A stretch of DNA of 64,000 nt from Rhodovarius crocodyli (GCF_004005855.1 NZ_SACL01000003.1:124001-188000); one strand, 5' to 3'; positions 24,275 to 35,819 are shown, counted from the first letter of the stretch. Notes: generated by a model not told the origin, from the letters alone. Numbers and translations are program-made.

Positions 24275-24904
24275 ATGTCGCTGACCATCTATGGTGTCCT
24301 GCGCTCGCGCGCCTCGCGGCCGGTCTGGCTCGCCCATGAGCTCGGGCTCGACTTCCAGCATGTGCCGGTGATCCAGTCCTACCGCCTGGCCGATGCGGCA
24401 GCCGCCGACGCGCCGCTGAACACCGCCTCGCCTTCCTTCCTGGCGGTCAATCCCAACGGGATGGTTCCCAGCATGAAGGACGGCGATTTCGTCCTGCATG
24501 AGTCGCTGGCCATCTGCCTCTATCTGGCGCGCAAGGCCGGCGGCGAGCTCGCGGCGCGCGACGCGCAGGAAGAAGCGCTGATGACCCAATGGGCGCTCTG
24601 GGCCGCGACCGAGGTAGAGCCGCGCAGCCTGTCCATCCTGCGCGGCGTCGAGGCCGAGGCCAATGCCGCCGCGCTGCGCCGCCCCTTCGCGGTGCTGGAG
24701 AAGGCGCTGAAGGCCGGTGGCGGCTTCGTGCTCGGCGGCCGCTTCACCGTCGCCGACATCATGGTGGCCGAGATCGTCCGCTATGCCGCGGCCAACAAGG
24801 CGCTGTTCGCGGAGTTCCCGGCGATTTCCGCCTGGCTGGCCACGGCCCAGGCGCGCCCGGCGCATCAGCGCATGGCGGCCGACCGCGCGAAGGAGCCGGC
24901 GTAA
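24275..24904 (+). CDS. Glutathione S-transferase
   Basis: This 209-residue cytosolic protein has an N-terminal thioredoxin-like domain (YGVLRSRASRPVWLAHELG; NPNGMVPSM with the cis-proline; ESLAICLYLA binding the glutathione gamma-glutamyl group) and an all-helical C-terminal domain with FTVADIMVAEI. The class is uncertain. It is convergent with the glutathione-dependent formaldehyde dehydrogenase gene, so two glutathione enzymes share one terminator. Confidence 0.85.
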   Translation: MSLTIYGVLRSRASRPVWLAHELGLDFQHVPVIQSYRLADAAAADAPLNTASPSFLAVNPNGMVPSMKDGDFVLHESLAICLYLARKAGGELAARDAQEEALMTQWALWAATEVEPRSLSILRGVEAEANAAALRRPFAVLEKALKAGGGFVLGGRFTVADIMVAEIVRYAAANKALFAEFPAISAWLATAQARPAHQRMAADRAKEPA

Positions 24905-24922
24905 GCCGGCCCCGGAAGCTAC

Positions 24923-24947
24923 ATCGAGGGGCGCGAAGCCCCTCGAT
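24923..24947. terminator. Bidirectional stem-loop between gst and frmA
   Basis: ATCGAGGGGC and GCCCCTCGAT form a perfect 10-bp stem with a GCGAA loop, within the 49-base gap between the convergent gst (ends 24904) and frmA (ends 24954) genes. Confidence 0.6.
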
Positions 24948-24953
24948 ACGGGT

Positions 24954-26078
<1,125 letters not shown>

Positions 26079-29000
26079 GAATAAGTGCTCCCAGCTATCG
26101 GCCAGGAGTGTGGCGCAGGGGGCCGTGGGCGCTCAAGGGTGGGGGGAGAATCCAGCCGTGCGAGCCACTGGCGTATCTCAGCTGCCCGCTTCCCAATCGG
26201 AATGTCAGTCGGGAACCGTCGGGCAATGTCCAGGCCAGCCTGGGCGGCCTCGCGTGCCAAGGCAGCAGCACTGTCGCCGGCCACCTGCACCCAGGCCTGT
26301 GTGGCGAAGCTCCAGGCCGAGATCGCCGTCCTCTGCATCTCGATATCGTCGGGATGGCGCGACGTGATGTCCGTGGTGAGTTTCACCGCCTCCGCGCAGC
26401 GGGGCGCCTCTCGGCCCAGCGGGACTTCCGCCCAGGCGTAGGCCTCGTAGAAGCGAGCCTCCGCCATGTCATGGACAGCTTTAGGAATATGCAGGGCGGG
26501 CTGCGCCAGGTCTCTTACCGCGTCGGCGGCCTTTCGTACCTTGAGCGCGGTCGCCCCATGCGGAACACACATCCAGGCATAAGCCTCGTACCTGCGTGCT
26601 GTTGCGGCCTCCATCTGTATCTCCACCTCATCGGGGAAGCGGGACGCCAGCGCGACCGCGGCATCCGCCGCTGCCTGTGAACGGTTCGCCTGAGCGCCCT
26701 GGGGAACTTGGTTCCAGGCAAAGGCTTCATGTGACCGGGCAAGAACGGCGCTCTGTTGAATGTTGATGTTGTCGGGAAAGCTTCGTGCGATCGCGACCGC
26801 TTCAGCCGCTGAACGCCGCGCCTGATCGGCGCCGATTCCGTGAGGTATCTTGCTCCATGCCTCGGCCTCGTTGGCGCGTGCGGCCACGGCGTGGCGCATG
26901 CTGCGGCCATGATCGAAGACGCCGAGCACACAGGCCATGGCAGCCTCTGCTGCTTCCCGTGCCTGCGCCGCCTGTGCGCCTTCCGGCACATTGGCCGCCG
27001 CAAAGCTGGCGCAGTAGAAGGCATGGGCAGTGGCCATTGCCATGATCCGATCGCCCGGGAATCGCCGTGCGATGGCCAATGCAGCCTCCGTCGCCTGCCG
27101 GCTCCTCAAGGACTGGCCGCCCCTATCGACGAGGCACCAAGCTAACGCCTCGTGTTGGAGGGTGCGGGCCGCCGCCTGCTGCAACAGGATGTCGGCCGGG
27201 AAGCGGGCGGCAGTCGCCGCTGCCTCATGGGCTATCTCATGCGCGCGGGCGCTCGCCGTTCCACCGGGAACGATGCTCCAGGCAACCGCTTCGCAGGAAC
27301 GGGCAAGGACTTCTTCCTGTCGCAGCGCCGCGTCATCGGGCAGTTGCCGGGCCAACGCCGCTGTAACGTCCGCGGCCTGCCGTGCACGATCCGCCCCCTC
27401 GCCATTCGGAAGCCGCGACCAGCAGTCGGCCTCATAGCGATGGGCCATCGCGAGCTCGCGGAGAATGGCGGCATCCGGCGCCGTCGATGCCGCCAACGCC
27501 ATCGCCAAATTGGCCGCCTCATGGGCCTGCTTCGGATCGCTGAGGCTCGCCAGCGTCGCGTAGCGGGCGGCGCGCGCTGCCCGGAGCGTCTTCTCCTGAT
27601 CGGTGGCCGGCCGATCCTGGTCTGCATTGAACAACGCGCCCCAGACCGGGGCCAACTTTCCCCTCAGCCCATCAAACCAGTCCCACAGCGCTGCCGCGAA
27701 CCGGTCGATGTCGCGCGATGTCCGCAGGAGGGCGGCGCTGCGGGCCATGCCATCGAGATCGCCCGGATCGCTCAGTTCGCAAAACATGGTCCGCTCGAAG
27801 AAAGTCAGCCACAGCCCGGGCGGCAGGGCGCCCGCCATGCTATTGGCCGCGTGGTTCATCAGGCGGATGGCGGCCGGGACCCGCAACTGCCGTTCCGCGC
27901 GCCGCTCGGCGGGAATGTCGCACAGCCGTGTCAGGCCATCGCAGAAGGCACGTTTCTGCTCGTCGTCGAGACGCTCGACGGCCCGCAACGCCTGCTCCAT
28001 CGAGGCCTTGCGTGTTGCCGCCGTCGTGGGCGTGTCATCCGGCTGGCAGATGATCGCGACATCCGCCCAGGCCAGGGCGAACTCGACGGGGTCCAGCCAT
28101 TCCTCCACGCTGTCCGGATCGAAGGCGGCCATGGCCTGGCCCATCGCGCTGCCGGGGTCGCGCAATGTGCGCCGCATGCCGCGCAGCATGGCGGCGGCAT
28201 CGACCGTGCAGGCCGCCTCGACCAGCCGGATGGCATGGCGCGGCCCCATGGCCGCCAGCACCCGTTCGATGAAGACATCGCCGATGATCTCCGGGCGGAT
28301 CGCCGGCAGGCGCCAATCATTGCCGGGCTGCAAGGGGTCGGCCGGGAAGCAGGCGCGTAGCTGCGCCGGCTCAGGCAATTTCGTCGCATTGGCCCATATC
28401 CTGGCGATGCCGGCCTCCACGCGCTCCCGCGAGGCACCGCCCACCAGGGTCGCCAGCGCCAGGGCGGCGCGTTGCGAATCCTCGCGCACGCCGCGCTGCT
28501 CGAAGGCGACCAGGATACGCGCTGCCCGGGCGTCCGAAAGCGCCTCCGCGGTGATGCGCTCGACCGGCTTGCCGTCGCGCAGCCATTCGATGGCGAGCTG
28601 AATGAGCAGCGGGTTGCCCTCCGTCACCTTGTACAGCTGTGCGCGGATGGTGCGTTCCGTCTGGAGGTCCCCCAGCGCATGGCCAGAGGCGAAGGCGATC
28701 TCCAGCGTCTCCTGCTCGCTGAACGCCTGCTGGGCGGGCAGGGAAACCGGCGGCGGGTCGGCGGGTTTGCCGCCTCGCTGCCAGCTGTCCGTGGCCGGTT
28801 CATAGGTCAGACCTGTCTCGGGGGGGACGGACTGGTTGATGACCAGAAGACAGACCGGATGGGCGAAAGCCCTGCCCGCGCCCAGTGCTTTCCAGCACTG
28901 CCCCAGCCAACCGGCCTCCTCAAGCCGTTCAGGCGGCGGGTCATCCAGCAGCAGGATGGTCGGGCGCCGGGGGCGCCATCCCTTCAGCCGTTCGCAGAAC

Positions 29001-29810
29001 TGGGTGAAATCGGCATCGCCGGGCCCCGGCAGCAGCAGCCCCGCATCCCAGGGGTCGTCGGCGCGCCGCCGCAGGCCGGGCAGGGCGTGCCGCAAGTAGA
29101 CGCCCAGGCGCCAGGACCGCGTGGCCTTCGGCCTGGCGCCGCCCAGCATGTCCCGGCGGGCCAGATGGCGGGCCAGCTCGTATGCCATGCGGCTCTTGCC
29201 CGCGCCGGTGCGCCCCACCAGCACCGCCTGGGAGAGGCGTTGCTGCCGATCGGGGGCAAGCTGGCCTTGGCACCAGCCCATCAGCGTCTTCCAGGCCGCG
29301 ACCCGCTTGGGTGAGGTGCCAGGCCGCCAGGCCAGATCGACGAAACTGATGTCCGGCCCGTCCTCCCGGTCGGGGCGCAGCCTTTCCGCCACGGGCGCCA
29401 GCACTTCATCGTTGAAGGAGGCCAGGAAGCGTTCGTGCAACCAGTCGCGTGCCGCGGCGGGTACCGTGCCGCCGATGATGAAGCCGAACAGGATGGCCGT
29501 GCTTTCCGCCGGATAGGCGAGGAGTATGTCCCGGACACCGTAGATTTCCAGCAGGAAGCGGAAAATGCCCAGCTTTTCCTCGACCTGCTCCGACAGGGAC
29601 TCGGTCTTGAGCCATCCGGTCCAGGCGACCAGCGCCAGCATGGCGCAGGCGGCAACCAGGCCGATCCCCGCGCGGAGCATGAGCATTTTACACGCCTTGC
29701 GCGTACTCCATGACAACCGCCGATCCGACCAGCCCTTCGTCACGCCTCAGCCCCAGACAGCTATCGAGAGGCTAGTTGGGCGGCCGTTATCCGTGAACAG
29801 AAATCTGTGC

Positions 29811-30620
29811 TCAGGCCTGGGCGGGCAGTTTCATCCAGGCCGGCACCTCCGGCCGCAGTACCGCCTCGCCGCAGCTCAGCGCCGGTGCCTCCAGCGCCGC
29901 CAGCCGCAGCAGCGCCATGCCGCGCGTGCCCTGGGCGGAGCGCATCTCGCCCACCTCCGCGCCGTCCAGCGTGATCAGCGCGCCGGGCTCGGGCGCCGCG
30001 CCCTCGATCGCCACCGGCACCAGCCGGCGCTTCACCAGGCCGCGATACTTGGTGCGGGCCGTCAGCTCCTGGCCCATGTAGCAGCCCTTGTCCCAGCTCA
30101 CGCCGTGCAGCTCGTCAAAGCCGGCTTCCAGCAGGACCGAGTGTTCCGCGCGCATGTCCGCGCTGCCGTCCGGCAGGCCCAGCGCCAGGCGATGCGCCTC
30201 ATAGGCCGCCGCGTCCTCCGGCGCGGAGCCGGGGGCGACCAGCGCGCGCCAGCCGGCCTCGGGCAGGCGGGGGTCGGGGGCGGCGCCCTCGGGCATCGGC
30301 GCGTCGCCCCAGCCGGCCAGCACGGCCAGCCGGTCGCTCGCATCCTCCAGCGCCACCTTGGCGCGCAGCCGGAACTTGGAGAGGCGCGCGACCAGCATGG
30401 GCGCCTGTGCGCGCTCCACATCCAGCAGCAGCGCGTCCTCCGCTGCGAAGATGAAGAAATCCGCCAGCCACTTGCCCTGCGGCGTCAGCAGCGCCGCCCA
30501 GACAGCCTGGCCCGGCGCGGCCCTGGCCACGTCGTTGCTGACCAGCCCTTGCAGGAAGTGCACGCGATCGGCGCCCGAAATGGCCACGACGCCGCGCTGG
30601 GATAGAATGGATACCGGCAT
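29811..30620 (-). CDS. ygfZ: YgfZ/GcvT-family folate-binding protein
   Basis: This 269-residue cytoplasmic protein of the aminomethyltransferase-like fold helps assemble or repair iron-sulfur clusters in a folate-dependent way. The diagnostic KGCYMGQE motif with its cysteine is present near residue 195, followed by the EL-TARTKYRG stretch. The N terminus has ISGADRVHFLQGLVSND. The ATG at 30620 was preferred over a longer frame reaching 30716, which overlaps the divergent kinase-fusion gene. It lies upstream of the NTPase gene with a 124-base gap. Confidence 0.9.
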   Translation of the reverse strand: MPVSILSQRGVVAISGADRVHFLQGLVSNDVARAAPGQAVWAALLTPQGKWLADFFIFAAEDALLLDVERAQAPMLVARLSKFRLRAKVALEDASDRLAVLAGWGDAPMPEGAAPDPRLPEAGWRALVAPGSAPEDAAAYEAHRLALGLPDGSADMRAEHSVLLEAGFDELHGVSWDKGCYMGQELTARTKYRGLVKRRLVPVAIEGAAPEPGALITLDGAEVGEMRSAQGTRGMALLRLAALEAPALSCGEAVLRPEVPAWMKLPAQA

Positions 30621-30675
30621 GGTCCTGTATGTGGACGGGATGCGCGGGTGGCGCAAGACGGGGTAGAAGCGGCGG

Positions 30676-31776
30676 ATGCGGCGCGTCCTCATCATCGGCC
30701 AGCCAGGGGCGGGCAAATCGACGCTGGGCCGCCAGCTGGCGGCGCTGACCGGGCTGCCGCTGGTGCATCTGGACCGTCATTACTGGCACCCCGGCTGGCA
30801 GGACAGCGACCCCGAGGCCTGGAAGGCCACGGTGGACCGCCTGGCGGCCGAGCCGCGCTGGATCATCGAAGGCAATTATCCCGGCACGCTGCCTGCCCGC
30901 CTGGCCCGCGCCGATACCGTGATCCACCTGGATTTCCCGCGCTGGCTCTGCTTCGCGCGGGTGGTCCGCCGCATCCTGTGGGGCAAGCGCCCCGGGGAAC
31001 TGCCGCCCGGCTGCCCGGAGCGTTTCGATGCGGAGTTCCTGCACTACACCTGGCAGTACCGGCGCCGCCAGCGCGCCAAGGACCTGGTGCCGCTGGAAGG
31101 CTTTCCCGGCACGATGCTGCGCTTCGCCACGCCTCGTTCGCTGCGGGACTTCCTGCGCGGCCTGGGCCGGCCCCCGGCCCCCATGGACGCCCCCACCGCC
31201 TTCCGCCGCTATGCCGCGATGGGCGGCGTGCTGGATTTTTCCGTGCGGGAGGACGCACAGGGAAGCCGCGCCGAGATCCTCGCCGCCCTCGCCCAGCTGC
31301 TGGGGGAGGTGGATGTCGCCGCGCTGCGCCCGCGCCCCATCGAGCGCGACAGCTTCCTGGGCGACTGGCACGACGCCGCCCAGGGCCTGCTGCTGAAGCG
31401 CGGAGAGTACGTCACCGCGGATGGCGTCACCCTGGTCAACCCGCCCTTCACCCTGCTGGAAGGCGTGCGCATCCGCACCGGCATGGGCCAGGTGCCGGAA
31501 ATGGGGGCGGGCGGCCAATTCGCCTACGCCTTCGCCGAACCGCCTTATCCGCTGACCGCCCCGCCCGGCGAGGTGCAGGCCGCCTTCGCCGGTATCCGCG
31601 ACTTCATCCTGCCGCCCGGCCAGGCCGCGGAGATCCTGGACTGGAGCAGCCCGGAACTGGCCCGCGTCGCGCCGTATTTCGAGCAGGGGGCGGAATGGTG
31701 GGGCATGTTCCTGTTCAGCATCCATGTGCCGGCGCTGAAGCGGCTGACCATCATCGCCGGTTCCGCCACCGACTGA
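30676..31776 (+). CDS. P-loop kinase (FlaR/topology-modulation type) fused to an unknown C-terminal domain
   Basis: This is a 366-residue fusion. Residues 1 to about 175 are an adenylate-kinase-like P-loop domain: Walker A GQPGAGKST (8-16), LDRHYWHPGW, and IIEGNY, which together mark the topology-modulation or FlaR-type kinases usually about 170-180 residues long. Residues 190-366 form a second globular domain I cannot name; it includes GEYVTADGVTLVNPP and a late ILPPGQAAEI. An SD-like GAAGCGG precedes the ATG. It is divergent from ygfZ by 55 bases and upstream of the glycosyltransferase cluster. Function unknown; a small-molecule kinase role is inferred for the first half. Confidence 0.7.
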   Translation: MRRVLIIGQPGAGKSTLGRQLAALTGLPLVHLDRHYWHPGWQDSDPEAWKATVDRLAAEPRWIIEGNYPGTLPARLARADTVIHLDFPRWLCFARVVRRILWGKRPGELPPGCPERFDAEFLHYTWQYRRRQRAKDLVPLEGFPGTMLRFATPRSLRDFLRGLGRPPAPMDAPTAFRRYAAMGGVLDFSVREDAQGSRAEILAALAQLLGEVDVAALRPRPIERDSFLGDWHDAAQGLLLKRGEYVTADGVTLVNPPFTLLEGVRIRTGMGQVPEMGAGGQFAYAFAEPPYPLTAPPGEVQAAFAGIRDFILPPGQAAEILDWSSPELARVAPYFEQGAEWWGMFLFSIHVPALKRLTIIAGSATD

Positions 31777-31812
31777 GTTGCAGCGCGCCCCATCCCGGCC
31801 TACGCAGCGGGG

Positions 31813-32712
31813 GTGCGCATCCTGTTCATTTCATCGACCCGCATCGGCGATGCCGTGCTGTCCACCGGCCTGCTCTCGCATCTGATGCGCCAGTATCCGG
31901 CCGCCCGCTTCACCGTGGCCTGCGGCCCGGTGGCAGAGGGCGTGTTCAGCCGCATGCCGCAGCTGGAACGGCTGATCCTGGTGCGCAAGCAGAAGCATTC
32001 CCGCCACTGGCTGGCCTTGTGGAAGCAGGTGGTCGGCACGCGCTGGGATCTGGTGATCGACCTGCGCGGCTCCGCCCTCTCCTTCGTGCTGTGGGCCGGG
32101 CGGCGGCTGGTAATGCGCGGCGGGCGCCGGCCCGGCCATCGCATCAACCACCTGGGTGCCGTGCTGGGGTTGAACCCCGCGCCGCTGCCGGTCGCCTGGT
32201 GGAGCGAGCAGGATGCCGAGGCCGTGGCTCATCTGCCGCAGCGCTTCCTGGCCATCGCGCCCACCGCCAACTGGGCGCGCAAGGTCTGGCCCGCCGGGAA
32301 CTTCGTGGCGCTGGTGAAGGCGCTGCCGGAGATGCCCGTGCTGGTCCTCGGCGGCCCCGGCGAGGCCGAGGCCGCCATGGCCGCCCCCGTGCTGGCGGCC
32401 CTGCCGGGCGCCGTGGACCTGGTGGGCAAGCTGACCCTGCCGCAGGTGGCGGCCCTGCTGTCCCGCGCGGCGCTGTTCGTCGGCAATGATTCCGGGCTGA
32501 TGCACCTGGCCGCCGCGGCCGGGGCACCGACCCTCGGCCTGTTCGGCCCCACCCCCGCCGACGAATACGGCCCCTGCGGCCCGCGCGCCCGCGTGGTGCT
32601 GGCCGACCAGCACGACTACCCGCCCGGCGCCGACGATCTGACGCGCTTTCCCTTCATGGAGAACCTGCCGGTGGAACGCGCCCTGGCCGCCGCGAAGGAG
32701 TTGCTGGCATGA
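31813..32712 (+). CDS. Glycosyltransferase family 9 (heptosyltransferase-like)
   Basis: This 299-residue GT-B enzyme resembles the ADP-heptose:LPS heptosyltransferases. ISSTRIGDAVLSTGLL is the N-terminal acceptor-side motif, IDLRGS follows, and VGNDSGLMHLAAAAGAPT...LFGPT binds the nucleotide sugar. It likely adds a core sugar to lipid A-Kdo in the inner leaflet. A GTG start at 31813 is the only reasonable one (VRILFISST). Its stop overlaps the next glycosyltransferase start by four bases (ATGA), the first of three coupled junctions. Confidence 0.88.
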   Translation: MRILFISSTRIGDAVLSTGLLSHLMRQYPAARFTVACGPVAEGVFSRMPQLERLILVRKQKHSRHWLALWKQVVGTRWDLVIDLRGSALSFVLWAGRRLVMRGGRRPGHRINHLGAVLGLNPAPLPVAWWSEQDAEAVAHLPQRFLAIAPTANWARKVWPAGNFVALVKALPEMPVLVLGGPGEAEAAMAAPVLAALPGAVDLVGKLTLPQVAALLSRAALFVGNDSGLMHLAAAAGAPTLGLFGPTPADEYGPCGPRARVVLADQHDYPPGADDLTRFPFMENLPVERALAAAKELLA

Positions 32713-33473
32713 AGCTCTCCGCCCTGGTCGTCGCCCGCAATGAGGAAGCCCGCCTGCCGCGCTGCCTGGCCGCGCTGTCATTCGCGGATGAGGTGGTGGT
32801 GGTGCTGGACCGCAGCACCGATGCCAGCGCGCAGGTCGCGCAATCCGCCGGCGCGCGTATCCTGGAAGGCGCCTGGGCCGTCGAGGGCGACCGCCGCAAC
32901 GCCGGCATCGAGGCCTGCACCGGCGACTGGATCCTGGAGGTCGACGCCGACGAGATCGTGCCGCCCGAACTCGGCGCGCTGGTGCGCGACACCATCGCCG
33001 CCAGCACCGCCGACCGCCATCAGGTGCGTATCGACAACTACATCGGTGAGCGCCTGGTGCGGCACGGCTGGGCCGGCAGCTTCGGCACCACCAGCAAGCC
33101 CATCCTGTTCCGGCGCGGCGTGAAGGTGTGGGGGAAGCAGCGCGTCCATCCCTCCCTGCGCTGGACCGGGACCGAGGGCGCCAAGATCACCGCCCATGGC
33201 ATCCGGCATGAGGTGGATGCCGATATCTCCGACATGCTGCGCCGGCTTGACCGCTACTCCAGCCTGAAGGCGACGGACATGCTGGAGGCAGGGGACATCG
33301 GCAGCCTGCCCAACAACATCCGCCGTTTCCTCAGCCGCTTCTTCAAGGCGCTGGTCAGCCGCAAGGGATACAAGGAAGGCGGCTGGGGGCTGCTGCTGGC
33401 CTTCTGCGCCGGGCTGTTCCCGCTGCTGTCCCACCTGAAGGCGCGGCTGGAGCCGGAGCGCCACCGGCCTTGA
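32709..33473 (+). CDS. Glycosyltransferase family 2, LPS-core type (WaaE/KdtX-like)
   Basis: This 254-residue GT-A enzyme has LSALVVARNEEARLPRCLAAL at the start, DEVVVVLDRSTD, and the DXD-like VDADEI near residue 80. The pattern EGDRRNAGIEACTGDWIL is typical of WaaE/KdtX beta-glucosyltransferases that modify the LPS inner core. A hydrophobic stretch near the C terminus may anchor it to the membrane. It overlaps both neighbours by four bases. Confidence 0.85.
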   Translation: MKLSALVVARNEEARLPRCLAALSFADEVVVVLDRSTDASAQVAQSAGARILEGAWAVEGDRRNAGIEACTGDWILEVDADEIVPPELGALVRDTIAASTADRHQVRIDNYIGERLVRHGWAGSFGTTSKPILFRRGVKVWGKQRVHPSLRWTGTEGAKITAHGIRHEVDADISDMLRRLDRYSSLKATDMLEAGDIGSLPNNIRRFLSRFFKALVSRKGYKEGGWGLLLAFCAGLFPLLSHLKARLEPERHRP

Positions 33474-34483
33474 GAATCGTCCTGGCCACCGAGACGCCCC
33501 GCCTGCCGGCGGAACGCGCGCTGGCCGAGCCCTGCGGCGGGGTGGAGATCGCGACCGCGCTGCTGGTGCGTGCCTTCGCGCGGGCCGGCCATGATGTGAC
33601 GGTGCTGTCCGGCACCGCCCCGGCCGAGCGCGACGCCGACGGCGCGCTGTGGGCGCCCGAGGCCCATGGCCGCGCCGACCTCGTCATCGCCAACCGCGCG
33701 CCCAAGCTGTTCCGCACCCTGCCGCAAGGGCGGCGGGTGCTGTGGATGCACAACCCCGCGCGGTATCTGCGCAAGCCGCGCCACATGTGGCCGCTGCTGT
33801 TGGCCTGGCCGCGCATCGTGGTGCTGGGGGGCTATCACCGCTCCAGCCTGCCGCGCATCGTGGCCGGGCGCGCAATCGAGATCCCGCTGGCGGTGGCCCC
33901 GCCCTTCGACGGCGGCGGGCAGGAACAGGCGGCCCCGCCGCCGCCGGTCGCGGTGTTCGCCTCCAACCCCATGCGCGGGCTCGACCCCCTGCTGGGGCTG
34001 TGGGCCGCGCGCATCCTGCCGGCGGTGCCGGAGGCGCGGCTGCATGTGTTCTCCGGCCCCGGCGTCTATGCCGGCGATGCCAAGCTGGCGGCCCGCGCCG
34101 CCCCCGTGCTGGAGCGCGCGGCCCACACCCCCGGCGTGGTGCTGCGCGGCCCGCAGCCGCGTGAGGTGCTGGCCCGCCAGTACGGCCGCGCGCGCGGCAT
34201 GCTGTATCTGGGCGATGCGGGTGAGACCTTCTGCCTGGCGGTGGCCGAGGCCCAGGCCATGGGCCTGCCCTGCGTGCTGGGCACCGAGGGCTCGGTGCCC
34301 GAGCGCATCGTCGATGGCCGGACGGGCGTGCTGGCCCCCGACCAGGACCGCTTCGCCGAGGCCGCCATCCGCCTGCTGCGCGACGACGCGCATTGGCGCG
34401 CGCTGCACCACGGCGCGCTGGCGCGCGGCCCGGGGGCGGATTGGAACGAGGTCGCGGCCCGCTTCGTGGAACTGGCACGATGA
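33470..34483 (+). CDS. Glycosyltransferase family 4/1 (GT-B), probable LPS or polysaccharide enzyme
   Basis: This 337-residue protein begins at a TTG that overlaps the previous stop (TTGA); no better start exists. Its GT-B features are CGGVEIATALLVRAFARAGHDV in the N-terminal half (shown here as CGGVEIATALL) and the nucleotide-sugar motif FCLAVAEAQAMGLPC with E-x7-E spacing. SVPERIVDGRTGVL follows. It is the third of four coupled glycosyltransferases; sugar and acceptor are unknown. Confidence 0.82.
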   Translation: MRIVLATETPRLPAERALAEPCGGVEIATALLVRAFARAGHDVTVLSGTAPAERDADGALWAPEAHGRADLVIANRAPKLFRTLPQGRRVLWMHNPARYLRKPRHMWPLLLAWPRIVVLGGYHRSSLPRIVAGRAIEIPLAVAPPFDGGGQEQAAPPPPVAVFASNPMRGLDPLLGLWAARILPAVPEARLHVFSGPGVYAGDAKLAARAAPVLERAAHTPGVVLRGPQPREVLARQYGRARGMLYLGDAGETFCLAVAEAQAMGLPCVLGTEGSVPERIVDGRTGVLAPDQDRFAEAAIRLLRDDAHWRALHHGALARGPGADWNEVAARFVELAR

Positions 34484-35502
34484 TCACGCTGCTGACCCAG
34501 TGCTTTCCGCCCGATCATGGCGGCATCGAAACGCTCATGGGCCAGATGGCCGAGGCGCTGCACGCGGCGGGCCACCCCGTGACGGTGCTGGCCGACCACA
34601 TCCGCGGCGGCGCGCCGGAACCGGCCTGGCCGTTTCCCGTCCGGCGCTTCGGCGGGCCGCGCCCCTGGCGGCGCTGGCGCAAATCCCGCGCGGTGGGCAG
34701 CGGGCCCGTGATCGCCGACAGCTGGAAATCGCTGGAGGCGCTGCCGGCCCGCACCGGCCCCGTGCTGGTGCTGGCCCATGGCAATGAGGTGCTGCGCACC
34801 GAGGGCGCGCGCGGCGAACGCATCCGCGCCGCACTGTCGCGCGCCACGGTGGTGGCGGCCAATTCGCGCTACACCGCCGGGCTGCTGGCGGGCCTGCACC
34901 CGGACGTGAGCGTCATCAACCTGCCGGTGAAGCCGCCCCCGCCCGGCGGGCGCGTGGCGAGGCGCGGGGACCACATCATCAGCCTGGGCCGGCTGGAGCC
35001 GCGCAAGGGCATGGACATGGTGCTGCGCGCCCTGCCGGGCCTGCCGGACGCCCGCTACACCATCATCGGCGAAGGCGCCGACCGGCCCCGGCTGGAAGCC
35101 CTGGCGGCCGAGCTGGGTGTCGCGGAGCGCGTGCGCTTCGCCGGCGCCGTGGATGACACACGCAAGGCCGCGCTGCTGTCTGCCGCCGACATCTTCGCCA
35201 TGCCGGCCCGGCGCGAGGGCGCCTCGGTCGAGGGCTATGGGCTGGTCTATCTGGAGGCCGCCTGGTTCGGCCTGCCCGGCGTGGCGGGGCAGGAGGGCGG
35301 GGCCGCCGACGCGGTGCTGGACGGCGAGACGGGCCTGCTGGTGGACGGCACCGACGCGGCCGCCGTGCAGGCGGCGCTGGCACGCTTGCTGGGCGACAGC
35401 GCACTGCGCGAACGCCTGGGTGCCGCCGCCCGCGCGCGGGTGGAAAACGAGCTGTCCTGGAAGGCAGTGCTGCCGCGCTACCTGGCGGCGCTGGGGCTTT
35501 AG
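34480..35502 (+). CDS. Glycosyltransferase family 4
   Basis: This 340-residue GT-B enzyme opens TQCFPPDHGGIETLMGQMAEAL, with the glycine-rich acceptor loop at PDHGGIET. It has SLGRLEPRKGMDMVLRAL before the donor site and EGYGLVYLEAAWFGLPGV as the E-x7-E motif. The ATG at 34480 shares ATGA with the previous stop; an upstream frame start at 34393 lies inside the previous gene. It is the last gene of the four-gene cluster and overlaps the convergent membrane protein gene by four bases. Confidence 0.88.
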   Translation: MITLLTQCFPPDHGGIETLMGQMAEALHAAGHPVTVLADHIRGGAPEPAWPFPVRRFGGPRPWRRWRKSRAVGSGPVIADSWKSLEALPARTGPVLVLAHGNEVLRTEGARGERIRAALSRATVVAANSRYTAGLLAGLHPDVSVINLPVKPPPPGGRVARRGDHIISLGRLEPRKGMDMVLRALPGLPDARYTIIGEGADRPRLEALAAELGVAERVRFAGAVDDTRKAALLSAADIFAMPARREGASVEGYGLVYLEAAWFGLPGVAGQEGGAADAVLDGETGLLVDGTDAAAVQAALARLLGDSALRERLGAAARARVENELSWKAVLPRYLAALGL

Positions 35503-35819
35503 CCGCGCCGGCGCCAGGCCCATTGCGCGGCCTGCGCCAGCACCGCCACCAGCCACAGCAGCAGCAAAGCCAGGCCGCTCGGCAGGGTGAACAGGCTGAG
35601 CCAGCCCATGACGAACATGCCGTAGAGCGTGCCGCCGGCATCCCACCCGCCGATCAGGCAGGGATGCGCGTCGCCTTCATGCAGGACGCAGCCGTAGTGC
35701 GCGGCGACCGTGGCCGAGGCGAAGACGGAGATCAGCGGCAGCGCCGTCCAGAGCAGAATGATCAGCAGGGCGATCGCGTAGCCTTTCGGCGTCACGATCC
35801 GCCTTCCCGCGATCCTCAT
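35499..35819 (-). CDS. Small membrane protein with two helices
   Basis: This 106-residue protein has two hydrophobic helices: about 13-37 (AIALLIILLWTALPLISVF) and 67-98. Between them is a short loop with two cysteines (YGCVL...HPCLIGG), perhaps a periplasmic disulfide. The ATG overlaps the olsB stop (TGATG), so it is translationally coupled to olsB. I know no family for it. Confidence 0.6.
   Translation of the reverse strand: MRIAGRRIVTPKGYAIALLIILLWTALPLISVFASATVAAHYGCVLHEGDAHPCLIGGWDAGGTLYGMFVMGWLSLFTLPSGLALLLLWLVAVLAQAAQWAWRRRG

Noticed and set aside
23099-24865. 588-residue open frame on the minus strand
   Set aside because: It lies opposite the Bug receptor and GST genes and shows no domain.
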